The notes: a model not told the origin generated them from the letters alone. A stretch of DNA of 64,000 bases from Siphonodentalium dalli (GCA_032622095.1 CP136061.1:187124369-187188368); one strand, 5' to 3'. Shown: positions 22,009 through 32,770, numbered from the stretch's first letter. Translations and numbers: made by a program.

Positions 22009-22641
22009 TAAGATAGGCGATTTTTTTATTTACTCCCATTGAAATATCTTTCAAGTTAGATTGTGTTCGTGTTATATGAGTTTCGTATAAACCTAGTTTA
22101 GCGAAGAAAATATTGATCTTGGAAACAAAAATATTACGATTTCAAACTACGCGCCATGTTTTTGACCTTCACCGGAGAAGACGCAGGTCGCAGGAAGAAC
22201 CGGAAGTTCATTGCTCACAACTTCGATTGATGCATTCAATCTCTTCCATCGAACAATCTCACTCCCTATAAAATACTTGACGCTTTATGACTCTTGTTTC
22301 TTTCTCCTGTTTTCCCGAATCGGTTATAACGGGCCTTCTTTTGCAGGTAACATGTTTTGTTTGCAACTCAATAATGTTCGCGAATGGCCGTCGATAAAAG
22401 ACACGCAACATATGCGATTTCAAGAACGGTAACTCGTAATGGCATAATTTTCCATTTTATGACTCCAGCCATAAATGAATTTATATTAAATAATTCAATT
22501 TTACTTTTACGATAGCCTGTTAACCGGAACGTTTTCAGTAGACATCGTCGACTCAAATTAGTTATTTTATAATATGATATTCATATTAGATCGCTATTGT
22601 CACTTGGAATTTTTTGAAATTGGGGTACAGTACCCCTTTAA
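21990..22641. mobile_element. 652-bp MITE with 17-bp perfect TIRs and TTAA target site
   Basis: TTAAAGGGGTACTGTAC at 21990-22006 is the exact reverse complement of 22625-22641. The outer TTAA on each side is the expected duplicated target, as for piggyBac-type transposition. There is no transposase ORF. It interrupts LINE B: the sequence before 22641 and after 21990 joins into one continuous LINE frame when the 648 bp (a multiple of 3) are ignored, so the MITE is younger than the LINE. Confidence 0.9.
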
Positions 22642-23347
22642 AGACAATGCAGACATAAACGCAGTATATATGGACAAATATTCAAGTGTACAGGTACGAT
22701 TAATGATCGGGGGGTAATCCCTGTCCACAGACGACAGAGTGCTGAAGATATTGTTATGGGTCGTCAAAGTTTCAAAATTGCCAAGAATATTTTCTGGAAG
22801 AAAGTTGCCAAACATAACATGGATAAGAAGGGTTATTCTGCAAGATAAATTGCAACTCAGCCCTTTGATTCTCAGAGAGATGTATAAAACGCAATAAAGC
22901 GAAGATTGTCTGTCAAAACATTTATTCCGGTGCGGTCTGACGGCATAGCAGAAGAAAGAACCAATACTTGCTCTATATTGTGAGATATCAATCATTTAGA
23001 GAATGAGTTAGGTATAATAGGTAAGTTTGTTCAGGCAAGTAGATTGGCTCAATCTGGTTACGAAATTCCCATGGAAGTTTTATGTTTGATAATTTCTGTT
23101 CAGTTGATTTGACTAGGCTTTGGACATTCATATTATTTTGTTCAGGTGTACGTAGATGGGCATGCGACACAACAAATAGGTTGTGGGTGCTAGCACAGAT
23201 AAGAATAGAAGCAGTGGTACAAGTTATGAAAGAAGTATAATAAGTTATATGACACAAAACAAAACATCTAAACGCGGCTTTAGTTACAACCAGGAAAGGA
23301 AATATGTTGCTGATTTGTGAGGGAGCATGGAGTCGTTTGAGTCCCAC
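22642..23347 (-). other. 5' region of LINE B
   Basis: A minus-strand open frame from 22995 runs to the MITE border and is in frame with the endonuclease ORF, so it may be the N-terminal part of ORF2. A second frame, 23347-22988, overlaps the ATG at 22995 by eight bases (ATGATTGA). That is the sort of stop-start overlap used in some LINEs, but the upstream frame resembles no ORF1 I know. Confidence 0.4.
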
Positions 23348-24107
23348 ATACCACTGTCAAGTGTAGGAATTTGGGACGGAAACAAGACCAGGCTCTCATA
23401 AGTATATGTACGAAAAGGGCAGTGTTGTTGTGATATCGGGAAGGAGATGTTCTATGCTCATTGTGAGCCTTTAAAAGTCAGTGCCAAGGACTGATTATTA
23501 ACGCAAGGAAAAGAATATACAAGTGAAAAGACAACTGAAGATTCTAAATCCAGTCAATTAGATTCAAGATAGAATTGGAGAAATAAATATATGATAATTA
23601 TTCATAGCCAGGTATAATTAAGATCAGGTTAAATTGGATTATTAGATTAATCAAGTGAAAAGTATAATAATACATAAAACTGCTCAAATTTAGTTCAAAT
23701 TGGATCAGAGTCCAAAATATATGAATCCAAGTTGAGATTAAAAGTTGATGTACAAGCACGAGTCCTGGATATTTAGATTCTGAACCAGCCACTGTTGCAG
23801 GTACAATAGCATGTTCAAATTTAAATCTAAACAGCTGAATACGGATTCTATTTAAAATTTAACAAATTCGATTCATCAGGGAATTCAACAAGAGTTATCC
23901 ATAACTACTTGAGTTTAATTTAGTTTGGATCAGAATCCGTATCCAGATCCCGTATTAACTTTGAGTTCAAATCAAGAAGCAAAAGGAAACAAAACCAAAC
24001 GAAGTCTGTTAGACGTGCTACGATTCACGATCAACGCTAGCTTTTTGAAGTAGATATTCATTGACAGGTACAGCAGCGAGTTCAGTGTGTCCTACATAGG
24101 AACACAT
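23348..24107. other. AT-rich interval, no recognised genes
   Basis: From about 23540 to 24000 there are loosely repeated GATTCAAATTGGAT- and AATTCAA-like words, possibly a very old minisatellite. Nothing else stands out. Confidence 0.4.
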
Positions 24108-24200
24108 GTATATAGCTGTATACACATATATACACACACATATACATATGTATACACAGCGTACACATGCACATGTGTGTGTCATATACACATACAGACT
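24108..24200. repeat. Alternating purine-pyrimidine tract (CA/TA/TG)
   Basis: TACACATATATACACACACA and ACATGTGTGTGTCATATACACA tracts make about 90 bp of nearly alternating purine-pyrimidine, which could favour Z-DNA. Confidence 0.85.
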
Positions 24201-24472
24201 ATGACAGACATACAAATAGGAATATCAATTTCGACATTCGTGTTACACATACCCCATTAGCCGCACCATTAGGTCATGGGTATATAAGTACATCGGGCAC
24301 CCAAAACAGTGTGCTACTACTAAATTGCGTGTATTAATCATTAGGAAGAGAGAGAAGAAGAAAAAAAAAATTATAATTAAAATTTAGAATCCCCACCCCT
24401 CAATACAAGTCAATACTAGATCCATTGGATCTTAGTATCATGGCTTGCGCCAGCTAAGATCCATCTTGCCCT

Positions 24473-24938
24473 TTAAAGGTACTCAACCCGTAAAGAGGGT
24501 CCCCATCTCAACAGATTCCAACAACAACAATCCGATCAGAGGGTCCTATATTACTATTTCTTTGGCTTTGGGGGTAAAAAATATTTGATTCGAGTCGAGG
24601 AACCCATCAAACAAAGCTCAGAGTTATTAGATATTGATTTTTGAAATTTGTTATGTTCTCGAGATGAGTACCAATAACTGCCGTAATCTGCTCTGGATGT
24701 GTACCTCAAATCTATTCAAACAGACAAGGATGAATAACTCTAAAATCAAGTGGCAATTTTGACTGAGTTCTGGGCCAGATAGTATTCCCGATAATGAAAA
24801 ATAATAGATTTATAAAATCGATATCTAACAAATCTGAGCTTTGATGGGTGACTTCCTCGACTCGAATCAAATATTTTTGACCCCCGAAGCCATTGAAATA
24901 GTAATTGAGAGGAGTTTTATCGGGTTGAGTACCTTTAA
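24473..24938. mobile_element. 466-bp TTAA MITE with long inverted arms
   Basis: The left end TTAAAGGTACTCAACCCG is the reverse complement of the right end, with TTAA at both borders (24473-24476 and 24935-24938). The inverted similarity extends inward about 150 bp (CTTTGGGGGTAAAAAATATT on the left, AAATATTTTTGACCCCCGAAG on the right). It is related in end sequence to the MITE at 21990. A fragment of the same family lies at 45690-45830. Confidence 0.85.
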
Positions 24939-26244
24939 ACAACATAGGCGGCTATAAGTCCTATAAAAGTTACAATTATGACCAACGCATATGTATTTAT
25001 CAACTAAATACTAATACCAGTGTGAAACCATCCACTCACCTACGTGTCATTTATCCTTAAAATCCGTCAAATAACAGAACGTAAACACAGACATTGCACG
25101 CGTTCCTGAATACCCGTGGAAAATCCAAACTATCTAGAATTAGGTCGAGTTTAACTACACTCTGTGCATGCGTGACCTTTGGTCTACTAGCCTCACTACA
25201 AAAAAATCCATGAAAACTGTCACATGTGCCGTGCATATTTGTCATGTGATATTTAGGACCTCCTACTTTTCGTGCCTCCGCCATTTGCAACATGTGTTTT
25301 CAGGATTGGATTTTTGGATTAAATAATTACGGAATTATACACACGTTCTGGTAGGTGTCAGAGCTAATATAAACTGCAATAATGTTAACATTAATGACCA
25401 TGTTAGTTGATTCTTAAAATTAAGTGTATTTAAAAACATTAGCTAGTCGCCTAAGCTCAAAGAATATCGGCTCCACGACCTGTATGGCGTAAGCCATACT
25501 AAAAGGTCGTATTCCAAGACTAAAGTCAATACACGACAAGCGAGGACCAGATAATTGCATTGTCTCAAATATGGGGGCAGAGGGTTGTATGTCGAGGAGA
25601 GAGCAAATAATATATATATGTAAGGAGAGGAAGATATTAGGTGAGGTGAAGACCTCACCCTCCCTAAATTGGTGCAGAAATGGTCACGCCCCTGTGTAGT
25701 GGACTCCTTCACAGAAGACAATGATCGAAAGTTGGAAGGAGTCACCCAAAAGCTTCCCGGATCTATTTACCGATGTATTTATAACCAATCACAATGGTGG
25801 GCTTTGCGTGTACATGTTGTACGGAAATAAACATTTAATTAAATATATAATTTATTTCGTATAATGTCAATACATACATACGTCGCTACCAAAGCATCCA
25901 ACACCCCGATCCAGGCAGCCGGACATGTGGACAATAACCTAGTTTCGACCTGTGACGTATGTCAATAGCTATACCTCAGTCCATGCTCGCTAATAGTGGA
26001 CGTCAGGCATGCTCCGAAATTCACGTGTGAGTGATCTAGTTATGGGGCAATAAGTGGGTCATGCTTAAGACGAATAGAAGTAGTTTGGTTCAGTGGTGTT
26101 TGTCCGCCTTGCTCCATATTACTCAGCCGAGTTTGTTACAACTTACAACTGACGGCGATAAGCTACACTGACTTTATGACTGGACACTGGACACCATGCT
26201 TAAAGGCACACAGTGTGTTACTGACTGTTCTTGAATTATTTATA
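24939..26244. other. Interval without recognised genes
   Basis: A 100-codon minus-strand frame at 25745-25443 has low-complexity Ser/Leu-rich composition and no family resemblance, so I do not call it a gene. Confidence 0.45.
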
Positions 26245-26545
26245 TTACAGAGATATTATATATTCATGGTATGGTGTTTAGTCAAGGGAGTTTAGAAACA
26301 ATTCAGTTTCAAAAATAATGGAATATCACTTATTCGGAAAGTAATTGCTGGAGAATCAACTTGCATAACTATGGATGAATTAGTTACATTACAGAGATAT
26401 TATATATTCATGGTATGGTGTTTAGTCAAGGGAGATTTAGAAACAATTCAGTTACAAGATCATGGAATATTACTTATTGGGAAAGTAATTGCTGGAGGAT
26501 CAACTTGCATTTACTATGGATGAAATGTTTAAGACAGTGCCACCG
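26245..26545. repeat. Tandem duplication, 154-bp unit, two copies
   Basis: TTACAGAGATATTATATATT starts at 26245 and again at 26399. The second copy ends with CTATGGATGAA near 26525. Copies differ at about 10-15 positions. Confidence 0.85.
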
Positions 26546-26651
26546 GTCTACACATTCAGAGTGGGTATGTATATACACAAAAACCAAGTGCAATAACCAA
26601 ATTTGAGACAACTAGGTCTCAAAGTGAAGTTAACTCAGCAATAATGCTGAC

Positions 26652-27671
26652 TTAGGACAGGGTATCCTCAAGTTCGGCTACCTGGGCCTGGGTTGTTACC
26701 CTCATTGGGATGCTGTCTTCATCGATCTTAACGAAAACGACGCAGTCATGGGTCCAGGTGTCATGATTTTTTGATTCTTTTTTGAGCACCCTGGTCCTCT
26801 TAAATATACTGGCTCTCGCTTTCGTTAGATCTTCATTCACATAAACTGGATGTGGGTCTCCAGCATAAGCACGTAGCAGGTTCCACCTTTGCATATAAAT
26901 AGCCTCTCTCAATTTGTAGGAGGGGCACCTGAAAATGATTGAGCGAGGTTCACCATTATCATTTGGTGGACCAAGGCGGTGACTTCTATGTATGTCCCTA
27001 TATTTGATATCAATGCCAAGCCTTCTTATGGCTTCGAATACTAGAAGGTCAGTGTTTTCATTCACATCCTCGGATAGCCCAGAAATTCTCAAATTGGTTC
27101 GTCTCCCATAATTTTGTAAATCATCCAACTCCTCTCTCAAGTCAACAATATCAGACTTCATTTCTTGAAAACATGTCTTTAAGTTAATAACATCTGTACT
27201 GAGCTGCTTTATTTGGTCATCCATCTGAGAGAGTTTACTTTCCATGTCAGAAATCATTGATTCGGCTATACTAGAGAAAACACTGGTTAAAGCTTTAAGA
27301 ACCACAGGATTTGTAAAAGCACTGATTATGCCCTGTTCCAATGAGTTTAAGCCGGGTGGGCTAGCATGGGGTTCCTGAAAATCCACACTGATATGAGAGG
27401 AATCATGATATTGGTAGCTAGAGATGCCCACAGGTGATTGATATATTGGTGGACGCTTAGTGTCCTGTGCCAACGAGGATGCTGAATCATCCCTATCACG
27501 CTTTAATACGTTCCTGACATTTTCATCGTGGTCTCGGAGCGTGTGTATGTTCTCAGTGGCAGTTTGAGCCTGTGGGTCCAGGGTACCTGCACCAGTTTCC
27601 ATTGTGAGAAAAATAACTTGAAAGTTTTGGTCAACACAGGAAAATAAACAGTCACTGTCCAAAATAAACAA
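26652..27671 (-). CDS. LINE ORF1-like RNA-binding protein, intact 339 codons
   Basis: The protein has a polar N-terminus (residues 1-110), a coiled coil at about 135-187 (MESKLSQMDDQIKQLSTDV, LREELDDLQN), then an RRM-like block at about 187-268 (NYGRRTNLRISGL, RSHRLGPP, RSIIFRCPS). A basic C-terminal domain follows (VYVNEDLTKARASIFKRTR). This order is that of L1/Tx1-type ORF1 proteins, which trimerise through the coiled coil and coat LINE RNA as nucleic-acid chaperones. Met24 (27602) is a likelier start because residues 1-23 are hydrophobic and unlike the rest. No ORF2 lies beside it in the same orientation; the RT at 28343 is on the opposite strand. The frame is undamaged, unlike nearly every other LINE piece here. 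It may be a half-LINE or a domesticated gene. Confidence 0.8.
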   Translation of the reverse strand: MFILDSDCLFSCVDQNFQVIFLTMETGAGTLDPQAQTATENIHTLRDHDENVRNVLKRDRDDSASSLAQDTKRPPIYQSPVGISSYQYHDSSHISVDFQEPHASPPGLNSLEQGIISAFTNPVVLKALTSVFSSIAESMISDMESKLSQMDDQIKQLSTDVINLKTCFQEMKSDIVDLREELDDLQNYGRRTNLRISGLSEDVNENTDLLVFEAIRRLGIDIKYRDIHRSHRLGPPNDNGEPRSIIFRCPSYKLREAIYMQRWNLLRAYAGDPHPVYVNEDLTKARASIFKRTRVLKKESKNHDTWTHDCVVFVKIDEDSIPMRVTTQAQVAELEDTLS

Positions 27672-28342
27672 TAAGTTTCTGGTTATATTTGTGCATTGAT
27701 ATGCACTTTTGAGTTCGTGTCTAATGACATGCAGAATAACGAAAGGAATATGGTTTGGTTAGTTCTCACCCGGTTCTCTAGAAAATTTCCGATTTTTTAA
27801 AATGGCGGCGACATCTACGTGGCACTATAATTTTTCGAAGTCTAATTTGCACAACATTTTAGGCAATTTCCATCCGTAGCTCCTTCAAATAGCTTGTATA
27901 TCAACATTGAAACATTGGCACAGTAATTTGCTGCAAGATTTGTTTTAGATTTCACTGCATTATGTGTTTATAACATTTCTTTTCCCTTTCAACTGGAGAG
28001 CTTCAAAAAGTCAGCCGATTACCACGCGCATGCGCATATATTTTCTAATGAATAATGGTTGTGTAGCAGGGCCACACGTTGTTTGTAGAAACCCTACACA
28101 TTAGTCATAAGTGTGTGGGGTGGGGGTATCCCCCCCATGCAGCCACCTGACTCCCCTGAAATTAGCGCACACACAGACTAATAACCTGACTATCGCGCGC
28201 GACGAAGCGTTTCAGTCGCTTGCGGTGTGGACATAAAAATCGCGCGCTTTGTACTGCTACGGACGTTAGAAAACGGCCGTTATAATCGCTCGCTCGCGCC
28301 CGGTGTGGAACAACCTTAAGCAAAGTACTATATGACGGCCGC
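27672..28342. other. Interval with a possible MITE end
   Basis: From about 28140 to 28320, GC-rich words (CGCGCGACGAAGCG, GCTCGCTCGCGCCCGGTGTGG) end at CCTTAAG. Read on the minus strand this begins TTAAGGTTGTTCCACACCG, like the end of a TTAA MITE, but I see no partner end. Otherwise featureless. Confidence 0.4.
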
Positions 28343-29413
28343 ATGTCGCAAAGTTTCAAAATACTGCAATCTACTCGACAAGGTGGCGTTCTGTCACCTC
28401 TCTGCTATCTCGTCTTCATAGACGACCTACTTAACGAACTAGCAACTTCTCCATACGGACTAAGAATCTGCAGTATCCCATGTGGCGCTCCTACTACTGC
28501 CGACGACATCGCTCTTCTGTCGCTATCGAAATCCGGTATCGACTCCTTGTTGAACATATGTGTGAAATATAGCAGGCGGTGGCGATTCGAATTCTCCTCC
28601 ACGAAGAGCAAAATTGTTGTATTCAACGAGAATAAAAACTCACATGACCGCTCGGGAAGGATATGGAGGTTGGACAATCAAACTATTCAGGAAGTTACAG
28701 AATGTGCCCATCTTGTTTTAATTCAGGACAAGTTTGCGAAGCAGGTCAATTCCGCCTCTTCTGTGTCGACAAAAATGAGGAATAACTTTTTCAATATCAT
28801 GGGTAACAAACTTATGAAATCCACTACACCCATCACCATGACAAATGTCCTCAAAACTGTTGTTCTACCGAGAGCTCTCTACGGTGTCGAGGTGGTTCCT
28901 TTTGATCAAATTTCCGCCATCACCATTATGAACAAAGCCGCCAGAACATGTCTCAAATACGCAAAATCCCTCCCAAAACGAGCGTCAACTAGGCTATCGC
29001 TAGGTCTTCTTGGATTTCTACCAATTGAATATCAACTACATATAAAAAAACTTTGCTTTCTGGGACGTCTTATCCATCTACCGTTCGGCCATCAATTACC
29101 ATTACGACTGTTTGTCCTGAAAGCACACCTGTACAGACTATACAATCGCTCCAGTGGTTTTGTACAGAAAATGTTCTCCATATTAGCCAAATACGATCTT
29201 TTGAACTATTTGAACGACTACCTGGACATTGGGGTCTTCCCAAAACTGTCAACGTGGATAACTCTAGTGAAGGCAACTGTCAGGGGAACGTTCATTTTCT
29301 CGTGGCAGACCAAAGTTTCGTCCGATCCATTCTTGCGAATTCTGTGGAAAGTTCACCTTAATCCCAACCAATATATAAGTTGCATTATTCGGTCGACAAC
29401 TGACCTAACATGA
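28343..29413 (+). pseudogene. LINE reverse transcriptase (family C), 5'-truncated 356-codon ORF
   Basis: The ORF begins inside the palm at STRQGGVLSPL (about residues 10-20), followed by YLVFIDDLLNEL, then PTTADDIALLS with the catalytic Asp pair at about residues 54-55. Next come YSRRWRFEFSSTKSKIVVF, a thumb region, VLPRALYGVEV, and a long C-terminal segment ending near LWKVHLNPNQYISCIIRS. The residue before ADD is Thr where most RTs have Tyr, Phe or Ala. The fingers, first catalytic Asp and endonuclease are missing, so the protein cannot be a working RT. The segment TKYDL...GTFP...TWKSLVK in the fragment at 41.2-41.8 kb matches AKYDL...GVFP...TWITLVK here, so the two are one family. The first Met is simply the first codon after the truncation. 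Confidence 0.8.
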
Positions 29414-29631
29414 AATTGTCGAAATCAAGGCCGTGGAACAGCGTGGGGCAGCTGTAGAAATGCATTTTTACAGCGATAACGCTATGCTCACAAACAAACT
29501 TGGTATTAAAATGAAGTTTGTCATATATTGCACAACACAAATCTATTAATTCGAGCGAAGCTGTGATTTATGCACATCTAGATACCGATTACAGTAACCC
29601 ACCCATGCGAAGGTGCCACGAAACACGGAAA
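29414..29631. other. Short non-coding interval
   Basis: Nothing was recognised between the RT fragment and the dispersed repeats. Confidence 0.4.
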
Positions 29632-29990
29632 CTGCATAGGAACCCTCTACGTGCTGTATTCCTCGAGATATCGGCCGTCCCACGCAATTTGAAATTCTGT
29701 CCCGCAGATTGTCGTTCTATTCCATATTCCATCCCATGTTAGGTCAGTTGTCGACCAAATAATGCAACTTCTGGTGCCCGGTCAGTGGCGGGGTTAATAT
29801 ATTTGGATAGGGCGAATATCGGCCTTTAGTTAGACACCAAAAGGAGCCCTCTACGTGCTGTATTCCTCGAGATATCGGCCGTCCCACGCAATTTGAAATT
29901 CTGTCCCGCAGATTGTCGTTTTATCCCATATCCCATCCCATCCCGCAGATTGTCATGTCCCGGGCCATATGCCGTCTCACCAATTAACCA
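29632..29990 (-). repeat. Dispersed repeat, copies 2 and 3 in tandem
   Basis: Two minus-strand copies of the 18531-18770 repeat, 29752-29990 (nearly full) and 29632-29745 (partial), share CCCTCTACGTGCTGTATTCC and GATATCGGCCGTCCCACGC. Confidence 0.85.
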
Positions 29991-30100
29991 TCGTAGGTAA
30001 ATTATGATGGTGTCCACATTACAAGGAAATATATCCTATCCGTAATCGTAATATTGATTTTGCGAAAGGTCTCTAATGTATACCTGTTACATTTCACATA

Positions 30101-30500
30101 TCTCATATATATTTTGAAGACCTCTGTCTGTTTGTTTGTCTGTCTGTCTGTATGTTTGTCTGTATGTTTGTCATTAATACAAATCTACGATTCTCGACCG
30201 ATCCGGACGAAACTTGGTGCGTGTGTGTAGTTTGACCAGGCGGTGGACGTTGTCGCATTGGCGAGCCCGTGCGGTGCCCGCTTCGCGCATACGCAGACGA
30301 GATCTCGGAAACGGGTGGAGCTATCGACTTGAAATTTGGTATGTGAATGTATCTTGCCCCGGATACGAATTTTATCGGGTCGCCGGGCCCGTGCGACGCC
30401 AGCTTCGCGCATGCGCAGACGAGATCTCGGAAACGGGTGGAGCTATCGACTTGAAATTTGGTTTTTGAATAGCCCGGACAACGTCGGGCTCATCGGCTAG
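30101..30500 (+). mobile_element. Helitron-like element, 400 bp, first of a head-to-tail pair
   Basis: It starts TCTCATATATATTTTGAAG (after A) with a CTGTCTGTTTGTTTGTC run. Inside are two copies of a 120-bp unit (GAGATCTCGGAAACGGGTGG at about 30300 and 30420). It ends with the stem CCCGGACAACGTCGGG, about 10 nt and CTAG at 30497-30500. No coding sequence. Confidence 0.75.
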
Positions 30501-31122
30501 TCTATTATATATTTTGGAAGATCTGTCTGTGTGTGTGTGTCTGTGTGTGTGTCTGTCTGTTTCCAATGGACTCGAAAACGGCCGAGCCGATTTCGATGAA
30601 ACTTGGTATGTGGGGGTATTTTCGGCCCGGGAGTGACACAGGCCTATTAATTTGCCCGTGCGACGTGATATTGACCTTGAAATCGGGTCATTTCAAGGTC
30701 AAACGCACGAATATCACGGGATTTCGATGAAACTTAGTAGGTGGGTGTATTTTCGGCCGGGCAGTGCCATAGGCCTATTAATTTGCCCGTGCGACGTGAC
30801 ATTGACCTTGAAATCGGGTCATTTCAAGGTCAAACGCCCGAATATCACGGGATTTTGACGAAACTTGGTATGTGGGGCTACTTTCGTATGGGGAGTCTCA
30901 TAAGCCTATTCATTTGCCCGTGCGACGTGACCTTGACCTTGAAATCGGGTCAATTCAAGGTCAAATCGCGAATTTTGATGGGATTTCGACGAAATTTGAT
31001 ACGTATGGTTACTTTTGTCCACTGAGTGTTTTGGACGGGTCGAGTCGTGACCCCACCTGACCTTGACCTTCAAAATGGTCAATTCAAGGTCAAAGCCCAG
31101 ACGAAGTCGGGTCACCTTCTAG
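30501..31122 (+). mobile_element. Helitron-like element, 622 bp, second of the pair
   Basis: It begins TCTATTATATATTTTGG directly after the CTAG of the first element, then a CTGTCTGTGTG run. It carries four units of about 131 bp starting GATGAAACTTGGTA-like at 30594, 30726, 30857 and 30989. It ends with a GACGAAGTCGGG stem and CTAG at 31119-31122, followed by T. Each unit has TGACCTTGA and TTCAAGGTCAAA words. Confidence 0.75.
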
Positions 31123-31986
31123 TATATATATATATAGTGTATTATTTTAGGGAAGAAATACTGTTTAAACTAAACAGCAAGGGATTGCACAAACGTGGTG
31201 TCTGAAGTGTGTTGTCCATATATGCGCATCTCATCAATTACCTTGACCCTCTGCAAATGAATTATTGGATTGTTTTTTTTTCGGTCAGCTTGTCCCTACT
31301 ACTGCTACCGATATATCCCTCATCACGCTGGCCATATACGTGAACTCACACACCGGGTGAGGACGTCGCACATCGGGACACGATGACAGACGGTAGTTGG
31401 AAACATTGCCATATATTCCCGTACAAATTGCTACTTTTCTGATAGATTGCGAGCTCATATTGCATATATATATTATGTTACTATACAGTAAACAATAGCG
31501 AAAACGTCGGAATTTACTCAAATTAGTTAGTATAATGGTGTGATATATAACACATATTTCCCAAGCGTGTGTAAATGTTCTAGTTGAATGGGTATCCACG
31601 CAGTCATCTGTTGACCTGGATGCAACCTATTACGCTCATCGCACAGCACAAATATCTCCCACGATATGCTCATGAACAGCACGATCTGTAAAAACAGGTA
31701 ATTCCACGCAATCCCGAGATAACAAAACCGGGGGTTGGGGCTCGGTAGGAACTAACACAACGGGTTAGCTGAATGAGTTTGAACCACGCACACTGCATGG
31801 GTTTTGGAACCACGCGCTTTGGTTTATTTCCCGATGTTATGTTCTGTTAAAAGAATAATTATCATGATATTTGCGAACTAAAAGGCCTAATTTTGTTTAA
31901 AACAAACCCAACAAATAGGAAGGCATTCGATCACGCGATGAGTTGACATTTGCTATTTTTGAACACAATTTACATAATGTTTCATT
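31123..31986. other. Interval with one weak exon-like segment
   Basis: A minus-strand segment at about 31390-31320 translates to CPDVRRPHPVCEFTY and resembles a plus-strand segment at 35365-35450. No splice sites are convincing. Confidence 0.35.
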
Positions 31987-32581
31987 TTGAAAATTAAGAA
32001 TATGAATCAGAGCAGATTTTGTAAGACTTTGTATTTACTAGCCATAAAAGTATGTGAAATTTCAACAGTAAAATTCCAGTGGATGGAAAAAATAAAGACC
32101 ATCCTAACAAATTGTGGACAGATTCATCTTTGGAACATGGAAAATATCACATGTCCAGAAACATTAATGTCATACCTCAAGTGCAGTTTAAATAATCAAT
32201 TTCGCACAACCTGGTTGTCTGATATTGAACAATCTAGCAGAGGCAACACATATAAAATTTTCAAACATGACATAAATTTCGAAACATATTTGGATTGCTT
32301 GGATACCAAGAATAGAATAACTCTCTGTTAATTCCGCACGAGTAATCATCGCCTGCCAATAGAGAAAGGCCGATGGAACGACACCACTGTTCTTCGAAGA
32401 TTGTGTCCCCTGTGTAATAAACGTCAACTTGGAGATGAAATGCACTACTTAATGGAATGTATACAAAATGCGACTATTGATATCTTAGACGACATACTAA
32501 ATTTGAATGACGTAACTTTTTTACGTAGACTTTGCTCGTTTATACGATTGATTAACTTTAAGCTGGATAACAACGATTAAT
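31987..32581 (+). pseudogene. LINE ORF2 C-terminal domain with zinc knuckle (family E)
   Basis: The frame from 31987 reads through LWNMENITCPETLMSYLKC and DIEQSSRGNTYKIFKHD to RITLC, then a TAA at 32329-32331. The same frame continues with FRTSNHRLPIEKGRWN, the knuckle CPLCNKRQLGDEMHYLMEC (C-x2-C-x9-H-x4-C) and stops at 32581. The TAA sits where a Lys is usual (CKFRTSNHRLP), so it looks like a single AAA to TAA change. There is no RT upstream on this strand within 2.5 kb that clearly belongs to it; it may be a 5'-truncated copy. A similar knuckle is at 36441-36566. Confidence 0.75.
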
Positions 32582-32770
32582 CCGTTGTTGTTGTTGTTGT
32601 TTAGTCGCTACTGTTTACTGTTGCCATTTTTTTTTTAACAACCACTTTGAAGCCGGCACGTGGTGATCATATTATGAATATTATGATCATGGTGACTATG
32701 ATAACAATGACGATGATCAACGTCGACGCTATGATGAATATGATCGCGACGACAACGAATACACGTGGTG

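Larger units (their letters stand above)
19787..22995 (-). mobile_element. CR1/L2-like non-LTR retrotransposon (family B), nearly continuous ORF2, 3' truncated
   Basis: On the minus strand the element carries, in order, an N-terminal hydrophobic segment, a degenerate NPGP motif, an AP-endonuclease domain, a linker, and RT through the palm. It ends just after the RT at a stop near 19787; the thumb and C-terminal region are missing. A 652-bp TTAA MITE (21990-22641) is inserted near the 5' end of ORF2. Apart from that, only one in-frame TAG (21499-21501) and one homopolymer frameshift (20690-20697) disturb the frame, so the copy is fairly young. RT motifs such as VPQGSILGPLLFIVYIND and FADDTS are typical of the Jockey/CR1/L2 superfamily. 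Confidence 0.85.

Noticed and set aside
22600-22995. 131-codon minus ORF as an independent gene
   Set aside because: It is continuous in frame with LINE B ORF2 across the MITE; its last codons lie in the MITE.
25443-25745. 100-codon minus-strand ORF
   Set aside because: Ser/Leu-rich, no motif, no neighbours to support a gene.
27795-27812. AAAATGGCGGC, similar to a YY1 site, upstream of the LINE ORF1
   Set aside because: It is on the strand opposite to ORF1 and a single short match; too weak to annotate.
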